Source: Achromobacter spanius
GTDB lineage: Bacteria > Pseudomonadota > Gammaproteobacteria > Burkholderiales > Burkholderiaceae_B
Assembly (NCBI RefSeq): GCF_029637605.1
Contig: NZ_CP121261.1
Coordinates: 6,200,001-6,264,000, forward strand
Length of the DNA: 64,000 nucleotides
Direction: 5' to 3'
Made by a program: the position numbers and the translations under genes. Within the stretch, counting starts at the first letter, position 1. Every line of letters starts with the position of its first letter. Shown here one piece after another: positions 10,183 through 19,839 of the stretch. The notes beneath the pieces were generated by a model. The model was not told the DNA's origin. It did not search any database and worked only from the letters and a program-made list of their open reading frames with translations.

Positions 10183-11061
10183 ATGTTGCGCTTCCTCCCC
10201 GCCTCTATTGCGTCCCCCCACATGTTGCTGCTCTGGGTACTTCTTGCCACCGTTACCGGCGGGCTGATCGCCGTCCTTGTCGCCAGTTGGCTGGCCTACA
10301 AGGTCTTCGCCCAGTATCTGCACCACATGGTCAGCCTGTCCGTGGGCGTGCTGCTGTCGGTGGCGCTTCTGCATTTGTTGCCCGAGGCTTTCGAAGGGGG
10401 CGTGGCCGATGCGCATACGCTATTCGGCTTGATGCTGGCGTCGCTGATCGGCTTTTTCGTGCTGGAGAAGATTGCGCTGCTGCGCCATAGCCATCACCAC
10501 GAGGGCGACGGGCACCATCATCACAAAGGCCATGATCACCACGAAGCCGGGCGCGGGGGCGTGCTGATCCTGATCGGAAGCTCCTTGCACAACCTGTGCG
10601 ACGGCATCCTGGTGGCGGCGGCTTTCCTGACCGATCCGCTGTTGGGGGTACTGACCGCCGCGTCGATCATCGTGCATGAAGTGCCGCACAAGCTGAGCGA
10701 TTTCGTCGTGCTGCTGAACGCCGGGTTGGCCCGTCGCCGCGCCTTTTCGCTGATCCTGTTCACCAGCTTGTGTTCAGCCGTGGGCGGCATAATAGGGTAC
10801 TTTGTGCTGCAGCAGGCGCAGGACTGGGTGCCGTATGTCTTGGTGGTTGCCGCCAGCAGCTTCCTGTATATCTCGGTGGCTGACCTGATGCCGCAGATGC
10901 ACGAACGGGTGTCCCTTTCGGATGCCGTCCCGCAATTATTGCTGGTGGGCGTGGGCGTGGCGCTGATCTACAGCGTGACGACCCTGATGCACCATGGGCA
11001 CGAGCACGAGGCCGATGCTGGCCGCGGCGCGCCTCATGCCGAGCACGGCCACTCGCACTAG
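10183..11061 (+). CDS. ZIP-family divalent metal transporter
   Basis: A 292-residue ZIP permease, an inner-membrane importer of zinc or other divalent metals. The two metal-site helices are recognisable: HNLCDG in TM4 and HEVPHKLSDF in TM5. The cytoplasmic loop near residue 105 is very His-rich (HSHHHEGDGHHHHKGHDHH), as is the C-terminal tail, a usual metal-sensing or chelating feature. The second site has Lys where many family members have Glu (HEVPHK versus HExPHE), which could alter metal preference. The start is uncertain: ATG 10183 or ATG 10222. An upstream in-frame codon at 10132 lies inside the polA terminator and is rejected. Confidence 0.85.
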   Translation: MLRFLPASIASPHMLLLWVLLATVTGGLIAVLVASWLAYKVFAQYLHHMVSLSVGVLLSVALLHLLPEAFEGGVADAHTLFGLMLASLIGFFVLEKIALLRHSHHHEGDGHHHHKGHDHHEAGRGGVLILIGSSLHNLCDGILVAAAFLTDPLLGVLTAASIIVHEVPHKLSDFVVLLNAGLARRRAFSLILFTSLCSAVGGIIGYFVLQQAQDWVPYVLVVAASSFLYISVADLMPQMHERVSLSDAVPQLLLVGVGVALIYSVTTLMHHGHEHEADAGRGAPHAEHGHSH

Positions 11062-11137
11062 GCATAGCCCGACCACCAGTACCTGGGCGCGCGCGGACGG
11101 GACACCTTGATGTCCAACCCATACACAGGAGTCCGCC

Positions 11138-11926
11138 ATGAGTTTTTCCGCTGCCGCCGGCAACGTCGCCCCCACCGCCATACACACTGACACCGAAGGC
11201 CTGGTCCACGGGGATTTCAAGCTGCCCGTGGCCGATGGTTCCATTGCCGCGTATTACGCCGCGCCGGAAGGCCGCCGCGACCTGCCTGTCGTGCTGGTGG
11301 TGCAAGAGATTTTTGGCGTACACGAGCACATCAAGGATCTTTGCCGCCGCATCGCCAAGGCCGGTTATCTGGCGGTTGCCGCCAATCTGTACGAGCGTCA
11401 GGGCGACGCCTCCACCTACACCGATATTCCGAAGCTCATTGCCGACATCGTCAGCAAGGTGCCCGACGAGCAGGTGTTTGCTGACCTGGACGCCAGCGTG
11501 GCCTGGGCCGCGGACAACGGCGGCGATGCCAAGCGCGTGGCCATCACCGGCTTTTGCTGGGGCGGCCGCCTGACCTGGATGTACGCCGCGCACAACCCCG
11601 ACGTCAAGGCGGCCGTGGCCTGGTACGGCAAGCTCAGCGTGGGCCATGGTCCGCTGATCAAGCGGGTGGCTTTCGACGTGGTCAATGATCTGCACGCGCC
11701 GGTGCTGGGCCTGTACGGCGCCCTGGACGCCAGCATTCCGCTGGCCGACATCGAGACCATGAAGACGAAGCTGGCGGCCGGCAACGCCGCGGCCAAGCAG
11801 TCGGAGTTCGTGGTGTACCCGGACGCAGACCACGCCTTCCTGGCGGATTACCGTGCCAACTACAAGCCCGAGGCCGCCAAGGATGGCTGGACTCGCATGC
11901 TGGCGTGGTTCCAACGCTACCTGTAA
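11138..11926 (+). CDS. Dienelactone hydrolase family protein
   Basis: A 262-residue alpha/beta hydrolase of the dienelactone hydrolase family. The nucleophile motif is GFCWGG with Cys at residue 140, as in true dienelactone hydrolases. The conserved QEIFGVHEHIKD lies near residue 55, and the C-terminal DADHAF supplies the His. An AGGAG site precedes the ATG. No other chlorocatechol or aromatic-degradation genes are adjacent, so the physiological substrate is open; many genomic homologues are general carboxylesterases. Confidence 0.87.
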   Translation: MSFSAAAGNVAPTAIHTDTEGLVHGDFKLPVADGSIAAYYAAPEGRRDLPVVLVVQEIFGVHEHIKDLCRRIAKAGYLAVAANLYERQGDASTYTDIPKLIADIVSKVPDEQVFADLDASVAWAADNGGDAKRVAITGFCWGGRLTWMYAAHNPDVKAAVAWYGKLSVGHGPLIKRVAFDVVNDLHAPVLGLYGALDASIPLADIETMKTKLAAGNAAAKQSEFVVYPDADHAFLADYRANYKPEAAKDGWTRMLAWFQRYL

Positions 11927-11975
11927 ACCGATACGCGCTGCTGGGCGGGGCTGTGTGCCCCGCGTTGTTGCCGGC

Positions 11976-13637
11976 TTAGTTGCCCGCTTCCCTCAAGCGG
12001 CTGGGCAACAATTCCCCATGGCGGGCCAGAAGCGGGTACGCGGCCGCACCCACCAGGTGCGAGTTGATGCCCTTCATGTCGCGCAGGATATCCAGATACA
12101 GCGCGCCGACTTCGGCGGCATCGACCTCGCCCGACTTGATCTTCTGCAAGTGGGTGTCGGCCGCTTGTATCTCGATGGTCCGAAAGCGTGCCTTTTCACC
12201 GGCCAGGGCGCGCGCCTGGCGCAGGTCGTCGTTGACGAAGAGCGCGGCGGCCTGACGCTGGTTGGCGATCAATTGGCCCAGCGTGTCGTCCAGGCTGGCG
12301 CGCTGCTCGGGTGAAAATACCCAACCTTGCTTGCGCAGCTTGGCCACATGGCTCAACAGCCCGTGGTGGGCAATGTCGCCCGCATGGCCGATGTTGCTGG
12401 CGAAGGCCAGAATGTCATCCATGCGCTGGACGTCGTCGCGTGTCATGTTTTCCTGGTCCAGCGTGGCCAGGTAGGTGGTGATGGCGTTTTCCAGCTTGTC
12501 CAGCGCGGCGTCCAACTGGCGCGCCTGCACCATGCGGTGACGGTTGTCGCGCTTGAATCCGGCGCGCGCATAAAGCAGCAAGGTTTGCACCATGTCGGCC
12601 ATGCGCAGGGCTTCGCGCGCCGCGTTGCCCAGCGCCACGGCGGGAACGTCGTGTGCCCATTCATCCAGGTACTGGGGGCGGGACGGGTCGTTTGGGTCGG
12701 CCCGCTTGGGCAGCCAACGGGTCAAGAGCGCCGCGTAAGGCGTTAGCAGCGGCAGGAACAGAAGGGCGATGACCGCGTTGAACAGTGTGTGGAAATTGGC
12801 GACGGCGCGCGCCGGGTCGCTTGCCATGTCGCTCATCAGCGGCTGCAGCGCCGGCAGCAGGATCAGCCCGGCCAGCACCCCCAGCACCCGGGTCAGCAGG
12901 TTGCCCAAGGGCAGGCGACGGGCGGCGGGGTCGTCGCCGGTCACGCCTTCAATCATCGGGTTGATGGCGGTGCCCAGGTTGGCGCCCAGCACCAGCGCAA
13001 AGGCCACGTGGGGCGCCACCATGTGATGGCTTGCCAGGGACATCACCAGCACCACCACCGCCACGCTGGAGTGCGCGGCCCAGGTGAACGCGGCCGACAG
13101 CAGCACGGCGGCCACTGGCTGGGTGGCCAGCGCGTCCAGAATCATGCCCAGCATGGGGGCCGTCTGGAACGGCTGGAAAAGCTCGACCAACTGATGCAGG
13201 GACAGCAGCAACAGCCCCAAACCGATGAATACCCGGCCCAGGTCGCGCGTGCGGCCTGGTGGGTAGCGGCGAAACATCCAGACGCCGGCAAGGATGAGAA
13301 TGGGGGCAAGCGAGGTCAGGTCGAACGACAGCAGTTGCACGATCAGCGTGGTGCCGACGTTGGCGCCCAGCATCGCGGCCAGTGCCGGCACCAGGCCCAC
13401 CACGCCGCCCGCCGCGAAGCCGGTAATCATCAGGCCCGTGGCCGTGCTGCTTTGCAAGGCGGCGGTGATGCCCAAACCCGCCGCGAAAGCGCGCAAGCGG
13501 GTGCCCAGGGCTCGGCCCAATGCCGCGCCCAGAGCAGCGCCGAACGCGCGCTGGACACCGGTTTGGACCATGTGCACGCCCCACAGGAGCAGGGCGACGT
13601 AGCCAGCGAAGTCAAGCAGGGTGATAAGACCAGACAT
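11976..13637 (-). CDS. Na/Pi cotransporter family protein with PhoU-like tail
   Basis: A 553-residue membrane protein. The first 310 residues form two inverted Na/Pi-cotransporter repeats; the signature QSSTAT is at 62-67 and the second copy has AAHSSVAV. The C-terminal 200 residues are soluble, helical and PhoU-like (LDAALDKLENAI, ADTHLQKIKSGE). This is the domain order of the bacterial YjbB type, linked to phosphate export or homeostasis. It is convergent with the dienelactone hydrolase gene. Phosphate is the expected ion, inferred from family only. Confidence 0.88.
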   Translation of the reverse strand: MSGLITLLDFAGYVALLLWGVHMVQTGVQRAFGAALGAALGRALGTRLRAFAAGLGITAALQSSTATGLMITGFAAGGVVGLVPALAAMLGANVGTTLIVQLLSFDLTSLAPILILAGVWMFRRYPPGRTRDLGRVFIGLGLLLLSLHQLVELFQPFQTAPMLGMILDALATQPVAAVLLSAAFTWAAHSSVAVVVLVMSLASHHMVAPHVAFALVLGANLGTAINPMIEGVTGDDPAARRLPLGNLLTRVLGVLAGLILLPALQPLMSDMASDPARAVANFHTLFNAVIALLFLPLLTPYAALLTRWLPKRADPNDPSRPQYLDEWAHDVPAVALGNAAREALRMADMVQTLLLYARAGFKRDNRHRMVQARQLDAALDKLENAITTYLATLDQENMTRDDVQRMDDILAFASNIGHAGDIAHHGLLSHVAKLRKQGWVFSPEQRASLDDTLGQLIANQRQAAALFVNDDLRQARALAGEKARFRTIEIQAADTHLQKIKSGEVDAAEVGALYLDILRDMKGINSHLVGAAAYPLLARHGELLPSRLREAGN

Positions 13638-13810
13638 CCAGGGGTGTTCCCGTTCTTTTTATGACAAGTAATAATTCTGTAATGATCGCATGCCTGCCCG
13701 GGTGGGGAAACCCGTAGCAGCGATACAGCATACGCTGGCCAGGTTTCCAGCGCGCGGTGTTGCCAGCGCGTATCATTGCCTGACTATTCGTTGATGTATT
13801 GGAGTGTGGC

Positions 13811-15202
13811 GTGGCCGTTTCCGTATTTGATCTGTTCAAGATAGGCATAGGCCCGTCTAGTTCCCATACGGTGGGCCCGATGCGGGCCGCCTTGCTGTTC
13901 GCGCAAGGCCTGGAACGCGACGGCCTGATTTCCCGGGTTGCGCATGTGCGCGCCGAACTCTACGGTTCGCTGGGCGCCACGGGCAAGGGGCACGGCACCG
14001 ACAAGGGCGTGCTGCTGGGGCTGATGGGCGAGGCCCCCGACACGGTGGACCCGGCCGCCATTGAAGGCATGATCGCCTCGGTGCGCGCCAGCCGCCAATT
14101 GCCGCTTCTGGGCCGCTACCCGGTTGCTTTCATCGAAAAAGAACACATGGTGTTCTACCGGCGCGAAGCCATGGCCGAGCACCCCAACGGCATGAAATTC
14201 CACGCCATCGACGCCAACGGCGAGTCGTTGCGCGAATCGCGCTACCTGTCGGTCGGTGGCGGCTTCGTGGTGACGGCGGGGGCATCCAACAGCCAGGTGA
14301 TCGCCGCCCACAACCAACTGCCGTACCCATTTCGCTCGGGCCGCGAACTGCTCACCATGTGCCGCGAGAACGGCCTGACGGTATCGCAGTTGATGATGCA
14401 GAACGAACTCACCTGGCGTGAGGCGGCAGACACGCACAGTGGCCTGGACCGCATTTGGCAGGTGATGCAGGACTGCGTGGCGCGCGGTTGCGGCATCAAC
14501 TACCCGGAAGCCGACGGCGAATTGCCGGGTCCGCTGCGGGTACGCCGCCGGGCGCCCGAGCTTTATCGCAACCTGACCCAGCGCGCCGAGCGCACCTTGT
14601 CGGATCCGCTCTCGGTCATGGACTGGGTCAACCTTTATGCCATGGCGGTCAACGAAGAGAACGCCGCCGGCGGCCGGGTTGTCACGGCGCCCACCAACGG
14701 CGCGGCGGGCATCATTCCCGCGGTGCTGCACTACTACGACCGTTTCGTGCCCGGCGCCAACCACGACGGCGTGCGGGACTTCCTGCTGACCGCGGCGGCG
14801 ATAGGCTTGCTGTACAAGTACAACGCGTCGTTGTCGGGGGCCGAAGTGGGCTGTCAGGGCGAAGTGGGCGTGGCCTGCTCGATGGCCGCGGGCGGCTTGG
14901 CCGCAGCGCTGGGCGGCTCGGTGGAGCAGGTTGAAAACGCCGCTGAAATCGGCATGGAACACAACCTGGGCCTGACCTGCGACCCCGTGGGCGGCTTGGT
15001 GCAAATTCCCTGTATCGAGCGCAATGCCATGGCGTCCATCAAAGCCGTGAACGCGGCCCGGATGGCCCTGCGCGGCGACGGACAGCACTATGTGTCGCTG
15101 GATTCGGTCATCAAGACCATGCGCGAAACCGGGGCCGACATGAAGACGAAGTACAAGGAAACCGCGCGCGGCGGCCTGGCGGTGAACATCGTCGAGTGTT
15201 GA
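13811..15202 (+). CDS. L-serine ammonia-lyase (iron-sulfur type)
   Basis: A 463-residue single-chain L-serine dehydratase (SdaA/SdaB type), converting L-serine to pyruvate and ammonia with an oxygen-sensitive 4Fe-4S cluster. The N-terminal beta domain begins [20 protein letters not shown]. The alpha domain carries [13 protein letters not shown] and the cysteine-bearing stretches [27 protein letters not shown] and QIPCIERN that hold the cluster. I chose the GTG at 13811 because GGAG lies 7 bases upstream; a TTG at 13799 is in frame but lacks a site. A bidirectional terminator at 15241 separates it from htpX. Confidence 0.95.
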   Translation: MAVSVFDLFKIGIGPSSSHTVGPMRAALLFAQGLERDGLISRVAHVRAELYGSLGATGKGHGTDKGVLLGLMGEAPDTVDPAAIEGMIASVRASRQLPLLGRYPVAFIEKEHMVFYRREAMAEHPNGMKFHAIDANGESLRESRYLSVGGGFVVTAGASNSQVIAAHNQLPYPFRSGRELLTMCRENGLTVSQLMMQNELTWREAADTHSGLDRIWQVMQDCVARGCGINYPEADGELPGPLRVRRRAPELYRNLTQRAERTLSDPLSVMDWVNLYAMAVNEENAAGGRVVTAPTNGAAGIIPAVLHYYDRFVPGANHDGVRDFLLTAAAIGLLYKYNASLSGAEVGCQGEVGVACSMAAGGLAAALGGSVEQVENAAEIGMEHNLGLTCDPVGGLVQIPCIERNAMASIKAVNAARMALRGDGQHYVSLDSVIKTMRETGADMKTKYKETARGGLAVNIVEC

Positions 15203-15240
15203 TGGAAGGGGGGCATTCCCCCTGCGGAACCTGCAAAAGA

Positions 15241-15277
15241 AAAGTCCCTCAGTTTGTGTCAACTGAGGGACTTTTTT
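15241..15277. terminator. Bidirectional terminator between serine dehydratase and htpX
   Basis: Near-perfect stem AAGTCCCTCAGTT / AACTGAGGGACTT with A-tract before and T-tract after, between convergent genes. Confidence 0.88.
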
Positions 15278-15297
15278 CTGCCTGGAAATCCGCGGGT

Positions 15298-16179
15298 TCA
15301 GACCACGCGGGCGTTTTGCAGCGCGGCGATGCGCGACGGGATCGGCGGGTGCGAGGCGAACATGGCCGCCAGGCCGCCACGGCCGGTGATGCCCGAGGCT
15401 TCAAAGGACTTGGGCAGATCGCCCGGCTCCAGGCCGCCCAGGCGGGCCAGCGCGCGGATCATCGGTTCGCGCGCGCCCATCAGTTGGGCCGAACCGGCGT
15501 CGGCGCGGTATTCGCGCTGGCGCGAGAACCAGGCCACGATGATCGAGGCCAGCACGCCGAAGATGATTTCACAGACCAGCACGGTGATGTAGTAGCCCGG
15601 GCCGATGCCGCGTTCGTTCTTGAACACCACGCGGTCGATGAAGTAGCCGACCACGCGGGCCAGGAACACGACGAACGTGTTGATCACCCCCTGGATCAGG
15701 GTCAGCGTGACCATGTCGCCGTTGGCGATGTGGGCCACTTCGTGCGCCAGCACGGCAGCCACTTCCTCTTCGCTCATGCTTTCCAGCAGGCCGGTCGACA
15801 CGGCGACCAGCGAGTCGTTCTTGAACGCGCCGGTGGCGAACGCATTGGGCGCGCCTTCGTAGACGGCCACTTCCGGGCGGCCAATGCCGGCGCGGTCAGC
15901 CAACTGGTGCACGGTGTCGAGCAGCCAGGCTTCGCGCTGGTTGCGCGGCGCGTTCGGGTCCAGCACTTGGGCGCCGGTGCTCCACTTGGCCATTGGCTTG
16001 CTGATCAGGAGCGAGATGATCGCGCCTGTGAAACCCACCACCACCGAGAAGATCAGCAGGGCGTTTAGGTTCAGGCCATTGGCCGTGATGTAGCGGTCTA
16101 CGCCCAGGATGCGCAGCGTGGCCGACAGCACGAGCATGACGGCCAGGTTGGTGACGACGAACAAGACAATGCGTTTCAT
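15298..16179 (-). CDS. htpX: Membrane zinc metalloprotease HtpX
   Basis: A 293-residue HtpX, the M48 inner-membrane protease that degrades misfolded membrane proteins. The zinc motif HEVAH is at 146-150 and the downstream Glu ligand lies in QREYRADAG. Two hydrophobic helices at the N-terminus (5-22, 38-60) and two more around 160-220 match the family topology, and the length equals E. coli HtpX. The frame is open 371 codons further upstream, but that region is antisense to the EamA gene and reads as a shadow; the start ATG at 16179 fits the family's MKRI N-terminus. Confidence 0.95.
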   Translation of the reverse strand: MKRIVLFVVTNLAVMLVLSATLRILGVDRYITANGLNLNALLIFSVVVGFTGAIISLLISKPMAKWSTGAQVLDPNAPRNQREAWLLDTVHQLADRAGIGRPEVAVYEGAPNAFATGAFKNDSLVAVSTGLLESMSEEEVAAVLAHEVAHIANGDMVTLTLIQGVINTFVVFLARVVGYFIDRVVFKNERGIGPGYYITVLVCEIIFGVLASIIVAWFSRQREYRADAGSAQLMGAREPMIRALARLGGLEPGDLPKSFEASGITGRGGLAAMFASHPPIPSRIAALQNARVV

Positions 16180-16332
16180 GTTTTTTGTGTTCCTCTGCGA
16201 GCGGGAAATCCCCGGGTTCGACATGACGGCGACCCGCCAGTTCCCCGACTCGCCGGCACCGCTCCCGATGGCGAAGAGTATAGTATCGCTTTCCCCTAGT
16301 TCCCCCCACTTTTCCCTTAGCGCAGAACCCCA

Positions 16333-17187
16333 ATGCAGGCTCTCTGGATGTTGTTGGCGTCCGCCATGTTCGCCACCATGGGGTCGTTCGTGAAGTTCGG
16401 CACCGAACACGGCGCCTCGTTGCCGCAGATCGTGCTTTTTCGTGGGCTGCCTTCCGTTCTTCTCTTGTTGCTGTGGGCGCGCGCCGGCCGGCAATCCATT
16501 GTTCCGACCAGTTGGAAACTGCACCTGTGGCGCAACTTGTCCGGTGTGACGTCGATGTGGCTGGGGTTTTTCGCCATTTCGCATCTGCCGCTGGCCACCG
16601 CGACCAGCCTGAACTACACCGCGCCCCTTTTCATAGCCTGTTGGATGCTGGGCTGGGGCGGCGCGCAGCGCGACCCCGTCCGCATCATTGCCGTAGCCTT
16701 GGGTTTCCTGGGTGTGATCGCCGTGTTGCGGCCGAGCATCACCGACGACCAATGGCTGGCGGCGCTGATGGGGATGGGGGCGGGCGCCATGTCGGCAGTC
16801 GCCATGATGCAGATCCGCCAACTGGGCCGGATCGGCGAACCCGAGTGGCGCACCGTGCTGTTCTTTTCCGTGGCGGTCTGCGTGTCCAGCGTTGTCGGGC
16901 TGTGGTTCGAAGGCTGGGGCACCGCGGACTGGCAGGGCTATGCGTCGCTGGTGGGCGTGGGCGTGGCGGGCATGTTCGGCCAGCTTGCCATGACCCGGGC
17001 CTTCGGCGTGGGCTCGGCGCTGCTGACGGCGGCGCTGCAATACAGCACCATTATTTTCGCGGCCTTGCTGGGCATGGGCTTTTGGGGCGACCACCTGGAT
17101 GGTCTGGCCTGGGCCGGCATGGGCTTGATCATCTCCGCCGGCCTGTTGTCGGTGTGGCGCACCATGCGCGACCCCAAGCCGGCCTGA
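16333..17187 (+). CDS. DMT-family (EamA) transporter
   Basis: A 284-residue inner-membrane protein of about ten helices with two EamA repeats, the drug/metabolite transporter superfamily. Visible features include the first-helix pattern [15 protein letters not shown] and the conserved [11 protein letters not shown] near residue 95. Family members export amino acids, nucleotides or drugs; nothing here picks a substrate. It is divergent from htpX across 153 bp and is followed after 31 bp by the sulfurtransferase gene on the same strand. Confidence 0.85.
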   Translation: MQALWMLLASAMFATMGSFVKFGTEHGASLPQIVLFRGLPSVLLLLLWARAGRQSIVPTSWKLHLWRNLSGVTSMWLGFFAISHLPLATATSLNYTAPLFIACWMLGWGGAQRDPVRIIAVALGFLGVIAVLRPSITDDQWLAALMGMGAGAMSAVAMMQIRQLGRIGEPEWRTVLFFSVAVCVSSVVGLWFEGWGTADWQGYASLVGVGVAGMFGQLAMTRAFGVGSALLTAALQYSTIIFAALLGMGFWGDHLDGLAWAGMGLIISAGLLSVWRTMRDPKPA

Positions 17188-17218
17188 CGAGGCATCCCCT
17201 GAACCAGGAGCACACCGA

Positions 17219-18085
17219 ATGACGATGACACTGATTTCCGCCGCCGATCTGGCTGGCCGCCTTGACGCTTCCGGGCCTGGCGTTTCCGACATCCGCGTCT
17301 TCGACGTGCGTCACGACCTGACCAATCACGCCGCGGGCCGCCAGGCATACGATGCCGGCCACATCCCCGGCGCCCGCTACCTGGACCACGAAACCGAACT
17401 GGCCGCGCCGCGCACCGGCAAGAACGGCCGCCACCCGCTGCCGTCGCGCGCCGAGCTGGGCGCACTCATGGCCGCCCATGGCGTGACGCCGCAAACGCTG
17501 GTCGTGGCCTATGACGCCAGCGGCGGCATGTACGCCGCGCACCTGTGGTGGATGCTGCGATGGCTGGGCCATGAACGCGTGGTGGTGCTGGACGGCGGCT
17601 GGCAGGCCTGGGTGGCGGCAGGGCTGCCGACCACGACTGACCCCGCCCCGGCCGTGCAAGCCGACCAGCCGGTTGAGCCCGGCGCGCCGCTGGTCGCTGC
17701 CGTTGACGCGCAGGCCGTGCTGGACAATATCGACCGGCCCGCCTTTACCGTGATCGACGCGCGCGCCGCCAACCGCTATCGCGGCGAAGTCGAACCGATG
17801 GATCCGGTGGCCGGCCACATCCCGGGCGCCCTGAACCGCCCGAACGGTGAAAACCTGCAAGCCGATGGAAGCTTCAAGTCCGCCGAGCAACTGCGCGTCG
17901 AATTCGACGGGCTACTTGGTGGCCGGGACCCTGGCGCCATCGTGCACCAGTGCGGCTCGGGCATTACCGCCTGCCACAACTTGCTGGCCATGGAAATCGC
18001 GGGTCTGTCTGGCTCGCGGCTGTACCCCGGCTCGTGGAGCGAATGGTGCAGCGACCCGTCGCGCCCGATGGCCAAGGGCACCTGA
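17219..18085 (+). CDS. Sulfurtransferase (two-domain rhodanese, SseA-like)
   Basis: A 288-residue protein with tandem rhodanese domains (about 5-145 and 160-285), as in thiosulfate or 3-mercaptopyruvate sulfurtransferases. The active-site loop of the second domain is QCGSGITA with catalytic Cys at 245. CGSG(V/I)TA is the loop type usual for mercaptopyruvate sulfurtransferases, so I favour that activity. CH2-type motifs GHIPGA are seen in both domains. An AGGAG site lies just before the start, and a clear terminator follows at 18108. Confidence 0.9.
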   Translation: MTMTLISAADLAGRLDASGPGVSDIRVFDVRHDLTNHAAGRQAYDAGHIPGARYLDHETELAAPRTGKNGRHPLPSRAELGALMAAHGVTPQTLVVAYDASGGMYAAHLWWMLRWLGHERVVVLDGGWQAWVAAGLPTTTDPAPAVQADQPVEPGAPLVAAVDAQAVLDNIDRPAFTVIDARAANRYRGEVEPMDPVAGHIPGALNRPNGENLQADGSFKSAEQLRVEFDGLLGGRDPGAIVHQCGSGITACHNLLAMEIAGLSGSRLYPGSWSEWCSDPSRPMAKGT

Positions 18086-18107
18086 GGCGCAGCGGCGCAC
18101 AAAAAAG

Positions 18108-18133
18108 CCAGGGTTCGCACCCTGGTTTTTTTT
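18108..18133 (+). terminator. Terminator after sulfurtransferase gene
   Basis: 7-bp stem CCAGGGT/ACCCTGG, TCGC loop, then eight T; an A tract before the stem makes it able to serve the convergent minus-strand gene too. Confidence 0.88.
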
Positions 18134-18207
18134 CGTCTCCGATGCGGTCCCCCGCGGCTCCTGCCGGGCTATTCCACCTGCGGCCCGTGCCGGACTATTC
18201 CGCCCGG

Positions 18208-18777
18208 CTACCAGATCGCCGCCAGCTTGACCCGCCCGGACACGCTTTCCGCGATCTCCAGGAAGTGGTCCAGTGGGGGCGTGGCCAGTCCCGGGACCTT
18301 GGCCATATCGTCCCAGCGCCGCAGGCGGATCGCATCGGGCGCGCCCGGCATGCTGGCGAAATCCACCGCTTGGCCGGCATCGAAACTGCCCCCTTGCAGC
18401 GCCAGGCTGCGTTTGGAATCCTCCGACAGCGACGCTTCGTATTGCGGCTCTACATAGCAGAGGTAGCGCTTGGCCTCCACGTGCAGGCGAATCGGATCCA
18501 GGACGGCGGAACTGAACAGCCCGCGCAGAAACGGCAGCACGAAATACTGGTGCTTGTCGTCAACGCCGCGCAGGGTAGGGGTGCCGGGGCGGTCGGCGAT
18601 CAGGTGGCCCAGGTCATGCAGCAGGCAGGCGGTAATCAGCGAAGCGTTGGCGCCATGGCGTTCCGCCAGCGATGCCGTTTGCAGCGCATGCCGCAAATGG
18701 CTGACGGACTCGCCATGGTAGGAACGGTGTCCGCGTTCCAGGAAAATCTGTTCGATGTCTTGCAAGGTCAAGGCCAT
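18208..18777 (-). CDS. PhnZ-like HD-domain oxygenase (phosphonate operon type)
   Basis: A 189-residue HD-domain protein of the group found in phosphonate-degradation operons (TIGR03276 type). The HD metal motif is LLHDLGHL (H54, D55, H58) with an upstream His at 30. The characterised relative PhnZ is a mixed-valence di-iron oxygenase that cleaves the C-P bond of 1-hydroxy-2-aminoethylphosphonate. Residues Y20 and E23 have the same spacing as the substrate-gating Tyr/Glu pair I recall for PhnZ. No PhnY hydroxylase, the usual partner, is in the window. It sits beside the LysR gene of the phosphonate island on the same strand. Confidence 0.8.
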   Translation of the reverse strand: MALTLQDIEQIFLERGHRSYHGESVSHLRHALQTASLAERHGANASLITACLLHDLGHLIADRPGTPTLRGVDDKHQYFVLPFLRGLFSSAVLDPIRLHVEAKRYLCYVEPQYEASLSEDSKRSLALQGGSFDAGQAVDFASMPGAPDAIRLRRWDDMAKVPGLATPPLDHFLEIAESVSGRVKLAAIW

Positions 18778-18829
18778 GGTTGTCTCCTGAGTGGCCGCAA
18801 GGGGGAGGGGGCGGGCAGTGACCTGTTGG

Positions 18830-19693
18830 TCAGCCGGCTGCCGGCGCCATCTCCAGAAAGCGCGCGATCAACTGCACCGGTTGGCGCTCGCGCAGGCAGT
18901 ACAGGTATTCGTTCATCATGATCTCGGCGCCCTGGATGTCCAGGGCCGCCAGATCGGGGTGGGACGGGATTTCACGCGAGGGGATCAGGCTGATCCCCAA
19001 GCCGCAAAGAATTGCCTGCCGGATGGATTCCCGGCTACCGATCTCCAGCGTGCGGCGCACGCTGACGCCGGCCGCCGCGAGGGCGTCTTCCGTCAACTGG
19101 CGCGTCATGGAGCCGGGTTCGCGCAGCAGCAGGGCGTGCTCGGCCAGATCGGCCAGCCGGACCTGCCCACGCCGCGCCAGCGGATGGTCGCGATGGGTGA
19201 CCACGCGGATCGGGTCGGCCGCGATCATCCTGCGGTACAGGTGCTTGTCATCCATCAGAAAGGAAGACGTGGCAATCTCGATGCGGTAGTCGTGCAGCGC
19301 TTGCAGCATCGACTGCGAATTCCCGATGGTGACCGCCAGGTCGATCCCTGGGTAGCGCTGGTTGTACCGGCGCACCGTGTCCATGATGTAGAAGGGGCCC
19401 GTCGCGCCAATGCGCAGATTGCCTTCGCGCAGGTCGCTGGCGTCGCGCAGGCGGAAATCGATCTCGGTTTCCTGCTGCACCAGCTTTTCCACCATGGGCA
19501 TCAGGCTGTGCCCGGCGTCCGACAGCCGCATGCCCCGGCCCTGCCGGTGAAACAGTTCAATGCCGTAGCGTGATTCCAACTGACGCAACTGCCCCGTCAC
19601 GGTCGGTTGGCTGACACCCAGTTGGGCGGCGGCCTTGGTGACGGTGCCGCAGCGGGCCACGGCGTAGAAGGATTTGAGTTCGGCGACAAGCAC
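18830..19693 (-). CDS. LysR-family regulator of the phosphonate island
   Basis: A LysR-type activator of the kind found with aminoethylphosphonate genes (TIGR03339-like). The N-terminal helix-turn-helix reads ELKSFYAVARCGTVTKAAAQ then SQPTVTGQLRQLE. The start is uncertain: the GTG at 19693 gives 287 residues with a normal LysR N-terminus, while an ATG at 19786 would add 31 residues encoded by AT-rich, promoter-like DNA. It is divergent from the ABC transporter genes, the usual LysR arrangement, and so probably controls them in response to a phosphonate or its breakdown product. Confidence 0.85.
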   Translation of the reverse strand: MLVAELKSFYAVARCGTVTKAAAQLGVSQPTVTGQLRQLESRYGIELFHRQGRGMRLSDAGHSLMPMVEKLVQQETEIDFRLRDASDLREGNLRIGATGPFYIMDTVRRYNQRYPGIDLAVTIGNSQSMLQALHDYRIEIATSSFLMDDKHLYRRMIAADPIRVVTHRDHPLARRGQVRLADLAEHALLLREPGSMTRQLTEDALAAAGVSVRRTLEIGSRESIRQAILCGLGISLIPSREIPSHPDLAALDIQGAEIMMNEYLYCLRERQPVQLIARFLEMAPAAG

Positions 19694-19839
19694 GATGTGG
19701 GGGCAGGAAAGGGACGCAATGCGCAAGACCGCCAGTACACCAAAATAATTTGATGTTTTTATTACTGCATTTGCGCGAAGTGTCATAAACGCTCAATACG
19801 CGCCTTCCATACTGGCTTCGTTCTCAGTCCGGAGGCAGC

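Noticed and set aside
12789..13664. 291-residue plus-strand frame opposite the Na/Pi transporter gene
   Set aside because: Gln/His/Gly-rich antisense shadow of a recognisable membrane transporter.
16180..17292. N-terminal extension of htpX by 371 codons
   Set aside because: Runs antisense through the EamA gene and has no family similarity; HtpX of normal length starts at 16179.
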